Of a stretch of DNA of 64,000 bases, positions 18,333 through 28,945 are shown in pieces. This DNA comes from Azospirillum sp. TSO22-1. Lineage in GTDB: Bacteria > Pseudomonadota > Alphaproteobacteria > Azospirillales > Azospirillaceae. A model generated the notes under the pieces. That model saw nothing but the letters and a program-made list of their open reading frames with translations, was not told the origin of the DNA and did no database searches. Both the position numbers and the translations under genes were made by a program. The stretch is taken from contig NZ_LGQZ01000018.1 of NCBI RefSeq assembly GCF_003116015.1, positions 1-64,000 on the forward strand, written 5' to 3'. The first letter of the stretch is position 1; each line of letters opens with the position of its first letter.

Positions 18333-19460
18333 ATGAGCCACGATCACCACCACGACGGCTGCTGCGGCGGCCATGCCCATGACCATACGCCGGCCGAGGG
18401 CCGCGCCGACCTCTCCGGCCCGGCCGAGGCGCCCATCGCCGTCGAGGTGACGCGCGGCGGCATGGTGGAGTCCCGCCACCGCGCGCACGCCGTCATCGTC
18501 GACGCCGGCGGCCGGGTGCTCGCCCGCTGGGGCGACATCGACCGGCCGACCTACGCGCGCTCCGCCGTCAAGGCGCTGCAGGCGATCCCGCTTGTCGAGA
18601 CCGGCGCGCTGGACGCGTTCGCCCTCGGCGACGAGGAACTGGCGCTCGCCTGCGCCTCGCACGCCGGCGAGCCGGCGCACACAGACTTGGCGGCGCGCTG
18701 GCTGGCGCGCATCGGCTGCACGGTGGACGATTACGAGTGCGGCGCCCACCTGCCCACCGACGAGCCGACGGCGCACGCCCTGCTCCGCCGCGGCGAGGCG
18801 CCCAGCGCCCTGCACAACAACTGCTCCGGCAAGCACGCCGGCTTCCTGACCACCGCGCGCCACAAGGGCGAGCCGACCAAGGGCTACGTCCGCTGGGAGC
18901 ACCCGGTGCAGCAGCGCATCCTCGGCGTGCTGGAGCAGATGACCGGCCAGGACCTCTCGCGGGCCCCCTGGGGCGTGGACGGCTGCGCCATGCCGACCAT
19001 CGGCATTCCGCTGGGCGCCATCGCCTACGCCATGGCGCGCATCGCCGATCCGCAGGACCTGCCCGACCGCCGGGCCGAGGCGGTGACCCGCATCCGCACC
19101 GCCTGGGGCCGGCATCCTTACCTGGTCGGCGGCCGCGGCACCTTCGACACCCGGCTGATGCAGGCGGCCGGCGGCGCGGTTCTGACCAAGATCGGCGCCG
19201 AGGGCGTCGGCTGCGCCGTGCTGCCCGAGCAGGGCGTCGGCATCGCGCTGAAGGTCGAGGACGGCGCCGAGCGCGCCCGCCACGTCGCGCTGGCGGCGCT
19301 GCTGCGCGCGGCGGACGCGCTGACCGAGGCGCAATGGGCGGCGGCCGGGTCGCTGCTGGCCGAGCCGGTGACCAACCGCAACGGGCTGCGGGTCGGCGAG
19401 GTGCGGCCGGCGGAGGGATGGCCCGCGGCATTTCCCGGGTCGTCGCCGGAGAATGGATGA
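18333..19460 (+). CDS. Asparaginase, Rhizobium etli-type (PF06089), with His-rich N-terminus
   Basis: 375 residues from the ATG at 18333; an in-frame start at 18240 overlaps the divergent gene. The family core is clear: EVTRGGMVESRHRAHAVIV, RSAVKALQAIP, CASHAGEPAHTDLAARWL, LHNNCSGKHAGFL and GVDGCAMPTIGIPL. These enzymes hydrolyse L-asparagine to aspartate and ammonia and differ from the AnsB and plant types. The first 18 residues hold seven His and two Cys (HDHHHDGCCGGHAHDH), a likely metal-binding extension absent from most family members. It is monocistronic; GC content drops sharply after its stop. Confidence 0.9.
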   Translation: MSHDHHHDGCCGGHAHDHTPAEGRADLSGPAEAPIAVEVTRGGMVESRHRAHAVIVDAGGRVLARWGDIDRPTYARSAVKALQAIPLVETGALDAFALGDEELALACASHAGEPAHTDLAARWLARIGCTVDDYECGAHLPTDEPTAHALLRRGEAPSALHNNCSGKHAGFLTTARHKGEPTKGYVRWEHPVQQRILGVLEQMTGQDLSRAPWGVDGCAMPTIGIPLGAIAYAMARIADPQDLPDRRAEAVTRIRTAWGRHPYLVGGRGTFDTRLMQAAGGAVLTKIGAEGVGCAVLPEQGVGIALKVEDGAERARHVALAALLRAADALTEAQWAAAGSLLAEPVTNRNGLRVGEVRPAEGWPAAFPGSSPENG

Positions 19461-19778
19461 CCGGAGTTCACGCACTGCGGACGCCAGTGGCAAAGACAGA
19501 GCCCAATGTTGCGGTGCCGCAACATCGGCAGGAGAACCGCTGCGACAAAGGCGGCGCATTGCTGATCGTGGACTTGGGCGGCAATCCGTCGCCGCTTACG
19601 CGACGAATTGAATCACCGTTGATTTTCAGCCTCTTGAAGCGTCCCCGATTGATTGCCACATACACAAGTATATGGAAATCTATGACTCCAGACGCGAGTC
19701 ATATTAAGTGTTTACCCTTGCACGGAACAGGCTGCATCCTATAAGTAGGAAGCTTGAGATTCCGAGGGGACCGCAAGC
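19461..19778. other. Non-coding AT-richer region with dyads upstream of an unknown cassette
   Basis: 318 bp without a convincing gene. It contains a perfect 9-bp inverted repeat (ATGTTGCGG TG CCGCAACAT, 19506-19525), an 8-bp dyad with a 7-bp spacer (19681-19703) and a probable promoter (19718-19745). GC is clearly lower than in the flanking genes from about 19.6 kb, which suggests this is the left part of an acquired segment. Confidence 0.7.
19681..19745 (+). promoter_or_regulatory. Dyad operator and sigma70-like promoter for the 83-residue gene
   Basis: The dyad TATGACTC-N7-GAGTCATA (19681-19703) lies about 15 bp upstream of a -35-like TTGCAC (19718-19723), which is 16 bp from a -10 TATAAG (19740-19745). 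The predicted transcript would start near 19752, giving a 27-base leader with a GAGGGG ribosome-binding site. The dyad centre at about -60 is a usual place for an activator site. The promoter match is moderate and untested. Confidence 0.5.
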
Positions 19779-20030
19779 ATGTCCAGAAAACCCAAGGAGG
19801 AAACCGCCTTAGCCGCATCGCCGGCCTATCGGTTTCCGTCTCACTTGGTTGATGCCGAAAGCCAGGGGCCAGCTTACGACGCCTTCCGCTCCTACCCAAA
19901 GAGCAACTCCGCCAGCGCTTTCAGTGAGCAGACTGAAGGCTACCCGGTGATGAATGAAATTTCGGACGGCTTTGCCGCCATTGCTGGAAAAGCGATCGCG
20001 AGCATGAAGAAGCCCACATCCACGAAGTAA
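19779..20030 (+). CDS. Unknown small protein in AT-richer cassette
   Basis: 83 residues with an in-frame ATG, and GAGGGG 10-12 bases upstream. The sequence is hydrophilic and rich in Ser, Ala and Pro, without signal peptide or membrane span (MSRKPKEETALAASPAYRF at the N-terminus, GFAAIAGKAIASMKKPTSTK at the end). Codon use is less GC-biased than in the neighbours, as for the next gene. No family is recognised. A strong intrinsic terminator follows at 20044-20077, so this small gene is probably a separate transcriptional unit or the leader of an attenuated operon. Confidence 0.6.
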   Translation: MSRKPKEETALAASPAYRFPSHLVDAESQGPAYDAFRSYPKSNSASAFSEQTEGYPVMNEISDGFAAIAGKAIASMKKPTSTK

Positions 20031-20043
20031 GCATTCTGTTATG

Positions 20044-20077
20044 ACTGCTCCGCCGCTCGGCGGAGCAGTATTTTTTT
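20044..20077 (+). terminator. Strong intrinsic terminator between the two cassette genes
   Basis: An 11-bp perfect stem (ACTGCTCCGCC with GGCGGAGCAGT) around a GCTC loop is followed by TATTTTTTT. This is the clearest rho-independent terminator in the window. The next start codon is only about 20 bases further on, after GCC and a run of seven A residues, so it may act as an attenuator for the 199-residue gene. Confidence 0.92.
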
Positions 20078-20096
20078 GCCAAAAAAATGGTACACT

Positions 20097-20696
20097 ATGA
20101 ATTACGTGTCTGCTGACGAAAAGGACCAGCGCGCCGACTATTTGAATGCCGTGGCGGCGCGATCCATCGAGCATACATTGCAGTTTATAACGCTGGAACT
20201 CGGCATTGATCACAGGGCGACAGCGGCCAGATGCCTGTCGGTAGACCCAGCAAAGATCAATGCCACGGTCGATTATTATTACGACGACCTCCTCCATAAC
20301 TACAAGAAATACAACGGCTATTATAAAAATGAGCGCCTTTCAGGGCGAGATAAGATGGCCGCACTCACTGCCATCGCAATTCTGACATTTCAGCCTATCA
20401 GGGTGACCAATTACGACGGCACATCGGCAGCGATGGCGATGACCAACGAGAATTTCGCATTGTTCTTTGCGTCCATCGTCCTTCATGTGGATCACAGAAA
20501 AACACTGGAAAGCCAGCATGTTCCGGTAATCCTGACACGGAACATGCTGCTGAATCTCAGGGACCTCGGCATCACGGCACGGGCGCGGGCGCGGCAGCAG
20601 AATCCCATGCAATCCACCGAGTCCTTGGCGGACTGGGTGATTCAGGCCATGCAACTCTACGCCCTCGCCTACGGTAAGATCGACCTTCGTCTCTGA
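20097..20696 (+). CDS. Unknown 199-residue protein in AT-richer cassette
   Basis: 199 residues from the ATG at 20097; a TTG start seven codons earlier lies in the terminator T-run. The protein is predicted mostly helical and soluble, rich in Tyr and Asn in the middle (DYYYDDLLHNYKKYNGYYKN), with a hydrophobic helix around GRDKMAALTAIAILTF and a later NFALFFASIVLHVDH. No motif of a known enzyme, nuclease or DNA-binding fold is recognised. There is no clear ribosome-binding site. Lower GC, rare-codon use and its own regulatory signals suggest horizontal acquisition. It could be part of a mobile or defence-related cassette, but nothing in the sequence proves that. Confidence 0.75.
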   Translation: MNYVSADEKDQRADYLNAVAARSIEHTLQFITLELGIDHRATAARCLSVDPAKINATVDYYYDDLLHNYKKYNGYYKNERLSGRDKMAALTAIAILTFQPIRVTNYDGTSAAMAMTNENFALFFASIVLHVDHRKTLESQHVPVILTRNMLLNLRDLGITARARARQQNPMQSTESLADWVIQAMQLYALAYGKIDLRL

Positions 20697-20787
20697 GCCG
20701 AGCGCGCGGCCCGGTGAACTCGCTCGCCGTGGTCGGCGATGCCCCTGATCTTGTGGTCCTGCCCACGACATCGTACAAGTCGCTCCC

Positions 20788-22041
20788 ATGAGCACCGACG
20801 ACCTGCGCGCCCAGTACGAAGCCTACCCCTACCCGGCGCGCGACCCGGCGGACGAGAGGAAGCGTCTGGTCACCGGCTCCCCCAGCCACCTGGACGAGGT
20901 CAACCACTTCGTCTTCGGCGGCCGGCTGGACTTCGCCAAGCCGCTCGACGTGCTGGTGGCCGGCGGCGGCACCGGCGACGCGACGATCATGATCGCCCAG
21001 CAGCTCGCCGACGCCGGCAATCCCGGCACCGTCACCTACATCGACCTGTCCGACGCCTCGCGCGCCATCGCCGAGGCGCGGGCCAAGGCGCGCGGCCTGA
21101 CCAACCTGCGCTTCCTGCGCGGCTCGCTGCTGGAGTTGGAGGGGCCCGATCAAGAAAAGCTGGGCAGCTTCGACTACATTGACTGCTGCGGCGTGCTGCA
21201 CCACCTGGACAGCCCGCCGGCCGGGCTGGCCTCGCTGGAGCGCGCGCTGAAGCCCGGCGGCGGCCTGGGCATCATGGTCTACGCGCCGCTGGGGCGCACC
21301 GGCGTCTACCCGATGCAGGCGGCGCTGCGCGCCATGACCCAGGGGATGACGCCACAGGACAAGGTGGCGCTGGCCCGCCGGCTGCTCGGCGCGCTGCCGC
21401 AGACCAACTGGCTGAACCGCAACCCGTTCCTGACCGACCACCGCACGTCGGACGCCAATCTCTACGATCTGCTGCTGCACTCCTGCGACCGCCCCTACAC
21501 GGTGCCGGAGCTGGCGGAGTTGGCCGAGGGCGCCGGCCTCGCCGTCAGCGCCCTGATCGAGCCGGCGCGCTACGAGCCGTCCACCTGGGTCAAGGACCCG
21601 CGCCTCCTGAAGCGGCTGGACGGCCTGTCCTGGCTGGAGCGCGCCGCCTGGGCCGAGCAGGTCAGCGGCGGCATGACCAAGCACATCGCCTACCTCGTGC
21701 GCCCCGACACGTTGGACGGCGCGGTGGCCCGCCCGGACGGGCCGGAGGCGGTGCCGGTGCTGCGCGACCTCGACGGCCCGGCAACGGCGAAGGCGATCCC
21801 GCCCGGCGGCGTGCTGGAGGCGGAGCTGGCCGGCGCCGTGGTGCCGCTGCCGCTGCCGCGCCTCGCCGGTCCGATGCTGGCGCGCATCGACGGGCGGACG
21901 AGCCTGGGCGACCTGCACGCGGCGGTGGCCGCGGCCACCGGCGGGACGCTGCCGTGGGAGACCTTCAAGACGCAGTTCGACCAGCTGTTCGCCGCGCTGA
22001 ACGGCGTGGGGAAGATGCTGCTGCGGCGGCCGACGGCCTGA
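20788..22041 (+). CDS. SAM-dependent methyltransferase with C-terminal extension
   Basis: 417 residues. The class I methyltransferase core has motif I LVAGGGTGDATIMIAQQLAD, an acidic residue ending strand 2 (YIDLSDAS), and motif IV/post-motif FDYIDCCGVLHHLDSP. The N-terminus (MSTDDLRAQYEAYPYPAR) is typical of a methyltransferase group found with tetratricopeptide or tRNA-related proteins. The last 100 residues (from about LPLPRLAGPMLARIDG) look like a PqqD-like winged-helix or ISM domain, as in some peptide- or quinone-related enzymes. The substrate is unknown. It is convergent with amtB. Confidence 0.85.
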   Translation: MSTDDLRAQYEAYPYPARDPADERKRLVTGSPSHLDEVNHFVFGGRLDFAKPLDVLVAGGGTGDATIMIAQQLADAGNPGTVTYIDLSDASRAIAEARAKARGLTNLRFLRGSLLELEGPDQEKLGSFDYIDCCGVLHHLDSPPAGLASLERALKPGGGLGIMVYAPLGRTGVYPMQAALRAMTQGMTPQDKVALARRLLGALPQTNWLNRNPFLTDHRTSDANLYDLLLHSCDRPYTVPELAELAEGAGLAVSALIEPARYEPSTWVKDPRLLKRLDGLSWLERAAWAEQVSGGMTKHIAYLVRPDTLDGAVARPDGPEAVPVLRDLDGPATAKAIPPGGVLEAELAGAVVPLPLPRLAGPMLARIDGRTSLGDLHAAVAAATGGTLPWETFKTQFDQLFAALNGVGKMLLRRPTA

Positions 22042-22049
22042 CGCCTTGC

Positions 22050-22145
22050 CCCCCCACCCCATCCCTCCCCCGCTGTCGCAGGGGAGGGAACTTCGCCGAT
22101 CTGCCCCCTCCCCTGCGCAGCGGGGGAGGGATGGGGTGGGGGCAA
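22050..22145. repeat. C/G-rich palindromic repeat between convergent genes
   Basis: Two long complementary blocks (CCCACCCCATCCCTCCCCCGCT on the left, its complement on the right) form a large imperfect hairpin with smaller CTCCCCTGCG-type hairpins inside. It is related to the blocks at 43.97 and 56.34 kb. It lies after the methyltransferase stop. Confidence 0.8.
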
Positions 22146-22154
22146 TACCCCCCC

Positions 22155-22192
22155 AAAAAAGAAAACCGCCGCCGGGTGGGGCCCGGCGGCGG
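22155..22192 (-). terminator. Intrinsic terminator of amtB
   Basis: Read on the minus strand, an 11-bp perfect stem (CCGCCGCCGGG with CCCGGCGGCGG, 22166-22192) is followed by TTTTCTTTTTT. It lies 40 bp past the amtB stop codon. Confidence 0.92.
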
Positions 22193-22231
22193 GAGTCAGG
22201 ATAGGAGGAAACGCACCAGAACAAACCGACC

Positions 22232-23635
22232 TTAGTGAATGGTCTCGCCGTGCAGGGCGAGGTCCAGGCCGTCGCGCTCGATGTCCTCGTCCACGCGCAG
22301 GCCGACCACCAGGTCGATGGCCTTCAGCAGGACGAAGGTGACGACCGCGCACCAGCCGATGGTCCAGGCGATGCCCTGGAGCTGGATGATCACCGCCGAG
22401 GCGTTGCCCTCGAGCAGGCCCAGCGTGGTGTCCGGGGCGTCCTTGAGGACCGAGGCGAAGGCACCCTCGACGTTGGCGACCGACATCTTGGCGAACACGC
22501 CGGTCAGCAGCGCGCCGATGAAGCCGCCGACGCCGTGCACGCCGAACGCGTCCAGCGAGTCGTCGTAGCCGAGCATGCGCTTCAGGCTGGTGGCCGACCA
22601 GAAGCAGACCACGCCGGAGACCGCGCCGATGACCAGGGCGCCCTTGCCGTCCACGAAGCCCGAGGCCGGGGTGATGGCGACCAGACCGGCGACCGCACCC
22701 GAGATGATGCCGAGCACCGACGGCTTGCCCTTGGCGATCCACTCCGCGAACACCCAGGCCAGCGCGGCGGCGCCGGTGGCGACCTGCGTGACCAGCATGG
22801 CCATGCCGGCGCGCGGGCCCGCGGTCAGGGCGGAGCCGGCGTTGAAGCCGAACCAGCCCACCCACAGCAGCGAGGCGCCGATCAGCGACAGCACCAGGTT
22901 GTGCGGCATGAAGTTCTGCTCGGGGTAGCCCTTGCGCTTGCCCAGCACCAGGGCGGCGACCAGACCGGCCACACCGGCGTTGATGTGCACCACGGTGCCG
23001 CCGGCGAAGTCGAGCACGCCCAGGCTGAACAGGAAGCCGTTCGGCTGCCACACCCAGTGCGCGATCGGCGCGTAGACGACCAGCGACCACAGCGCGGTGA
23101 AGATCAGCAGGGCCGAGAACTTCATGCGGTCCGCGAACGCGCCGGCGATCAGCGCCGGGGTGATGATCGCGAACGTCATCTGGAACATGAAGAAGACCGG
23201 CTCGGGGATGGTGTTGGTCACCGCCGCGGCCAGCCCGTCGCCGATGACGAAGGGCTTCGCCATGTCCATGCCGCCGAGCAGCAGGCGGTCGAGGCCGCCG
23301 ACATAGGCGTTGCCGTTGGTGAAGGCGAGGCTGTAGCCGATCACGAACCACAGGACGGTGATCAGGCAGGTGATGGCGAAGCTCTGCATCACCGTGGCCA
23401 GCACGTTCATCTTGCGGACCATGCCGCCGTAGAACAGCGCCAGGCCGGGGATGGTCATCAGCAGGACGAGCGCCGTCGAGGTCAGCATCCAGGCGGTATC
23501 GCCGTTGCTGATGGTCGGCGCCGGGGCCGCCGCCGCGGCGGCCGCCGCGTCTTGCGCAAGGGCTTCGCCAGGCAGGCCGGCCAAGCCCAGAGTCACCGCC
23601 ATGATCGGTGCAGCGAGAAGTGTCAGACGGCTCAT
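22232..23635 (-). CDS. amtB: Ammonium transporter AmtB
   Basis: 467 residues with a cleavable signal (MSRLTLLAAPIMAVTLGLAG... to about AQDAAA). Eleven membrane spans of the Amt/Rh family follow, with the signature DFAGGTVVHINAGVAGLVAALVLG and the twin-His pore residues in VVHINAG and GVHGVGGF. It moves ammonium/ammonia across the inner membrane and is normally gated by a PII protein. No glnK/glnZ gene lies next to it, unlike enterobacterial glnK-amtB. The ribosome-binding site AGGAG is 5-6 bases before the ATG. A sigma54-like promoter lies 83 bp upstream, and a strong terminator follows, so it is probably a monocistronic nitrogen-regulated gene. Confidence 0.96.
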   Translation of the reverse strand: MSRLTLLAAPIMAVTLGLAGLPGEALAQDAAAAAAAAPAPTISNGDTAWMLTSTALVLLMTIPGLALFYGGMVRKMNVLATVMQSFAITCLITVLWFVIGYSLAFTNGNAYVGGLDRLLLGGMDMAKPFVIGDGLAAAVTNTIPEPVFFMFQMTFAIITPALIAGAFADRMKFSALLIFTALWSLVVYAPIAHWVWQPNGFLFSLGVLDFAGGTVVHINAGVAGLVAALVLGKRKGYPEQNFMPHNLVLSLIGASLLWVGWFGFNAGSALTAGPRAGMAMLVTQVATGAAALAWVFAEWIAKGKPSVLGIISGAVAGLVAITPASGFVDGKGALVIGAVSGVVCFWSATSLKRMLGYDDSLDAFGVHGVGGFIGALLTGVFAKMSVANVEGAFASVLKDAPDTTLGLLEGNASAVIIQLQGIAWTIGWCAVVTFVLLKAIDLVVGLRVDEDIERDGLDLALHGETIH

Positions 23636-24167
23636 CGAGGCTCCTCTCTCAAAAAAACGCTCCGGCCCGGTCGGTCCCTTCGTGCGTCGGGCGGGGCTCA
23701 AGCTCGCCGTTCCAACTACAAGTTCCGTGCCAACCGCTAAGCCCTGGGAATCGCTGGATTCCGCACGGCGCGCCGATTGACGGGACTCGCGGCGACTCCG
23801 GTGCCGCACCCGCGATATGCACAAATCTTGAGCAGCCTCCGATAACCATGGACTCCTTGCCGAGCCTGGAGATTCTCCATCGAAGGGAGTAGGCGGAGGG
23901 GCGGAGCATGCCCCTGTCGGCCGATCCGCCGCTTGTCTGCCGTATTTTTGTGCAGAATTCTGCCCGCGCGCCGCCCTGAAATGAGGCACTCCGCTCCGCG
24001 CCCCCGCCGGCCGGCGCCTCTGGCCCGCCGGCTGGATCTGTGGCACGGTCAAGGCCTAGGCCGGTCGGCGGAGCCCTTGACCTTCCTCCGATCGGCCGTC
24101 CTCGGACTGGCATGCCACGCGCGGCGCAGATCATAAGAAGACGAACGACGACAAAGGGGTGCATCCT
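23636..24167. other. Long intergenic region between divergent amtB and glgC
   Basis: 532 bp without a convincing gene. It holds the sigma54-like promoter for amtB (23717-23732, minus strand). On the plus strand, TGGCACG at 24041-24047 with GC at the -12 position resembles a weaker sigma54 element 110 bp before glgC. No terminator or repeat family is seen. The rest shows no open frame with normal codon use. Confidence 0.6.
23717..23732 (-). promoter_or_regulatory. Sigma54 (-24/-12) promoter of amtB
   Basis: On the minus strand TGGCACG-N4-TTGTA matches the sigma54 consensus TGGCACG-N4-TTGCW at every position except one in the -12 element. The spacing is exact, and it lies 83 bp from the amtB start. 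Nitrogen-regulated amtB genes are commonly NtrC/sigma54-dependent. No clear NtrC enhancer pair was found upstream, so this part is unproven. Confidence 0.72.
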
Positions 24168-25451
24168 ATGCCCGACAAACGGGATCTGCGTCTGGCTCCG
24201 CGGCGCGCCGTGGCGCTGGTGCTGGCGGGAGGGCGCGGCAGCCGGCTGAAGCAGCTCACCGACCGGCGCGCCAAGCCGGCCGTCTATTTCGGCGGCAAGT
24301 TCCGCATCATCGACTTCGCGCTTTCCAACTGCATCAACGCGGGCTTCCGCCGCATCGGCGTGCTGACGCAGTACAAGTCGCACAGCCTGCTGCGCCACCT
24401 GCAGCGCGGCTGGGGCTTCCTGCGCGGCGAGATGAACGAGTTCGTCGATCTCCTGCCCGCGCAGCAGCGCATCGACGAGACCAGCTGGTACCAGGGCACC
24501 GCCGACGCGGTGTACCAGAACCTCGACATCATCCGCGCGCACCGGCCGGAGTACATCCTGATCCTGGCCGGCGACCACATCTACAAGATGGACTACGGCG
24601 CGCTGCTGCTCGACCACATCGCCCGCAAGGCCGACCTGACGGTGGCCTGCATCGACGTGCCGCGCGAGGAGGCCAAGGGCTTCGGCGTCATGCACATCGA
24701 CGCGGACAAGCGCGTCGTCGGCTTCGTCGAGAAGCCCGCCGACCCGCCCTGCATCCCCGGCCGCCCCGACCGGTCGCTGGCCAGCATGGGCGTCTACGTC
24801 TTCAACGCCGAGTTCCTGTACGAGCAGCTGGAGCGCGACTTCAACACCCCCGGCTCGACCCGCGACTTCGGCAAGGACATCATCCCGCACCTGGTGCCGC
24901 GCGCCCGGGTGATGGCGCACGACTTCGCCGATTCGTGCATCGCCGGCACGCCGGGCGACCCGCCCTACTGGCGCGACGTCGGCACCATCGACGCGTACTG
25001 GGAGGCCAACATCGACCTCACCCGCGTCACGCCGCAGCTGAACATGTACGACCGCAACTGGCCGATCTTCACCTATCAGGAGCAGCTGCCGCCGGCGAAG
25101 TTCGTCTTCGACGACGAGGACCGCCGCGGCACCGCGGTGGACAGCGTGGTGTCGGGCGGCTGCGTCATCTCCGGCTCGGTGGTGCGGCAGTCGCTGCTGT
25201 TCTCCTCGGTGCGGGTGAACTCGTACTCCGAGCTGAACCAGTGCGTGGTTCTGCCGGAGTGCGACATCGGCCGGCGTTGCCGTCTGACCAAAGTCGTCAT
25301 AGACCATGGCGTGGAGATCCCCGAGGGGCTGGTGGTCGGCGAGGATCCGGAGCTGGACGCCAGGCGCTTCCACCGCTCCGAGGGCGGCGTCTGCCTGATC
25401 ACCCGCGAGATGATCGACCGCCTGCTGGCGCAGGGCGAACTCAACAGTTAA
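24168..25451 (+). CDS. glgC: Glucose-1-phosphate adenylyltransferase
   Basis: 427 residues from ATG (a GTG three codons earlier is also open). The N-terminal nucleotidyltransferase motif [33 protein letters not shown] is intact, with the substrate segments [11 protein letters not shown] and [11 protein letters not shown], followed by a left-handed beta-helix domain from about residue 300. It makes ADP-glucose, the committed step in bacterial glycogen synthesis. glgA follows after 12 bp, so the two form an operon. The family is allosterically controlled by sugar phosphates, which the sequence does not show directly. Confidence 0.97.
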   Translation: MPDKRDLRLAPRRAVALVLAGGRGSRLKQLTDRRAKPAVYFGGKFRIIDFALSNCINAGFRRIGVLTQYKSHSLLRHLQRGWGFLRGEMNEFVDLLPAQQRIDETSWYQGTADAVYQNLDIIRAHRPEYILILAGDHIYKMDYGALLLDHIARKADLTVACIDVPREEAKGFGVMHIDADKRVVGFVEKPADPPCIPGRPDRSLASMGVYVFNAEFLYEQLERDFNTPGSTRDFGKDIIPHLVPRARVMAHDFADSCIAGTPGDPPYWRDVGTIDAYWEANIDLTRVTPQLNMYDRNWPIFTYQEQLPPAKFVFDDEDRRGTAVDSVVSGGCVISGSVVRQSLLFSSVRVNSYSELNQCVVLPECDIGRRCRLTKVVIDHGVEIPEGLVVGEDPELDARRFHRSEGGVCLITREMIDRLLAQGELNS

Positions 25452-25463
25452 GAACGGGTCCCG

Positions 25464-26927
25464 ATGCGAGTCCTCTTCGTCACGCCGGAATGCTTCCCGC
25501 TGGTCAAGACCGGCGGGCTCGCCGACGTCAGCGCCGCCCTGCCCGCCGCCCTCACCCGGATCGGCGTGGACGTGCGGCTCCTGCTGCCCGGTTACCCGGC
25601 GGTGCTGGACGGGTTGAGCAACGCGCACGAGGTCGGCGACCTGATCACCGACCTGCCGGGCACCGAGCGGGCGCGCCTGCTGCTCGGCCACATGCCGGAC
25701 GGCACGCTGGCCTACGCGCTGGACGCGCCGGCGCTGTACGCCCGCCCCGGCAACCCGTACCTCGGCCCCGACGGCAAGGACTGGCCGGACAACGCCCAGC
25801 GCTTCGCGGCACTCTCCTGGGCGGCGGCCGGCTTCGCCGCGCACGAGTCCTACGACCCGTGGTGGCGGCCGGACGTGATCCATGGGCACGACTGGCAGAC
25901 CGGGTTGATGCCGGCCTACCTGCGCGTCCGTCCCGACCGCTTCGGCGGGCCGTTCCGGCCGGGCACGGTGATGACCATCCACAACATCGCCTACCAGGGC
26001 CAGTTCAGCCCGCACCTGCTGGGCGAGGTGCAACTGCCGGCCTCCTGCTACGCCATGGACGGCGTCGAGTATTACGGCGGCCTCGGCTACCTGAAGGCCG
26101 GGTGCTGGTACGCGGATCGCCTGACCACGGTCAGCCACACCTACGCGCACGAGATCCAGACCGACGAGCAGGGCATGGGCCTGCAAGGGCTGCTGTCCTA
26201 CCGCACGCACGACTTGAGCGGCATCGTCAACGGCGTCGATTACGGCATCTGGGACCCGGCCGCCGACCCGCACATCGTGGCCCGCTACAGCCCGGAGAAC
26301 CCCTCGGGCAAGGCGGCGTGCAAGACCGACCTGCAGGCCGCCTTCGGCCTGGAGCCGCGCCCCGACCGGCCGCTGGCCGGCATCATCAGCCGCCTGACCT
26401 GGCACAAGGGCCTGGACATGGTGCTGGAGAACGCCGCGGCCTGGGTGGCGGCCGGCGGCCAGCTGGCGGTTCTGGGCACCGGCGAGCCGTGGATGGAGGG
26501 CGGCTTCCGCCACCTCGCCGACTGGTACCCCGGCTCGGTCGGCGTGCGCATCGGCTACGACGAGGCGCTGTCGCACCGCATTCAGGCCGGCAGCGACCTG
26601 CTGCTGGTGCCGTCCCGCTCCGAGCCGTGCGGGCTGACGCAGATGTACGCCATGAAGTACGGCACCCTGCCGCTGGTCCGCCGCACCGGCGGGCTGGCCG
26701 ACACGGTGATCGACGCCACCCCGGCGGCGCTCAACGACGGCGTGGCGACCGGCTTCGCCTTCATGAACGCCACCGGCCAGGAGCTTGGCTTCGCGCTGCG
26801 CCGGGCGATGAGCATTTACCGCAAGCCCGAGCTGTGGAATGCCATGCGGACCCGGGCGATGGGCCGGGACTTCGGCTGGGAACGGCCGGCGCGGGAGTAC
26901 CTGGAGCTGTACGAGGGGATCCAGTAA
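25464..26927 (+). CDS. glgA: Glycogen synthase (ADP-glucose-dependent)
   Basis: 487 residues of the GT5 GT-B fold. The ADP-glucose-binding KTGGL motif lies at the N-terminus (ECFPLVKTGGLADVSAALP), HGHDWQTGL and TIHNIAYQGQF follow, and the C-terminal catalytic segment is SRSEPCGLTQMYAMKYGTLPLVRRTGGL. It extends alpha-1,4-glucan using ADP-glucose made by GlgC. It starts 12 bp after glgC. A hairpin of the CCCTCTCCCG/CGGGAGAGGG type begins directly after the stop. Confidence 0.97.
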   Translation: MRVLFVTPECFPLVKTGGLADVSAALPAALTRIGVDVRLLLPGYPAVLDGLSNAHEVGDLITDLPGTERARLLLGHMPDGTLAYALDAPALYARPGNPYLGPDGKDWPDNAQRFAALSWAAAGFAAHESYDPWWRPDVIHGHDWQTGLMPAYLRVRPDRFGGPFRPGTVMTIHNIAYQGQFSPHLLGEVQLPASCYAMDGVEYYGGLGYLKAGCWYADRLTTVSHTYAHEIQTDEQGMGLQGLLSYRTHDLSGIVNGVDYGIWDPAADPHIVARYSPENPSGKAACKTDLQAAFGLEPRPDRPLAGIISRLTWHKGLDMVLENAAAWVAAGGQLAVLGTGEPWMEGGFRHLADWYPGSVGVRIGYDEALSHRIQAGSDLLLVPSRSEPCGLTQMYAMKYGTLPLVRRTGGLADTVIDATPAALNDGVATGFAFMNATGQELGFALRRAMSIYRKPELWNAMRTRAMGRDFGWERPAREYLELYEGIQ

Positions 26928-27052
26928 CCCTCTCCCGCCCCGGGAGAGGGTGACGCCGAAGGCATCGGGTGAGGGTACCGTCAAGGATCCTCGGCTTTAC
27001 CCTCACCCGGCCGCTGCGCGGCCCCCTCTCCCGGGGCGGGAGAGGGAAACGT
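26928..27052. repeat. Palindromic repeat block after glgA
   Basis: It contains a perfect 10-bp hairpin (CCCTCTCCCG CCC CGGGAGAGGG, 26928-26950) immediately after the glgA stop, then a second larger arm pair with GGTGAGGGTA/TACCCTCACC and a terminal copy of the CTCTCCCGGGGCGGGAGAG hairpin (27027-27046). The same unit occurs after the lipoprotein gene at 49.97 kb. It lies between glgA and lepA and may act as a transcript 3' end. Confidence 0.85.
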
Positions 27053-27110
27053 TGCTTCCCCACCCCGTCCGCCCTATGTTCCGGGCGCAAATCCAGCGCT
27101 CCGGGTTCCG

Positions 27111-28913
<1,803 letters not shown>

Positions 28914-28945
28914 GGGTATCCGCTGACGCGGGCGAAGGGGCCGGT

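Noticed and set aside
24041-24056. Second sigma54 promoter for glgC
   Set aside because: The -24 part is good but the -12 element fits only in the GC dinucleotide; too weak to list as a promoter.
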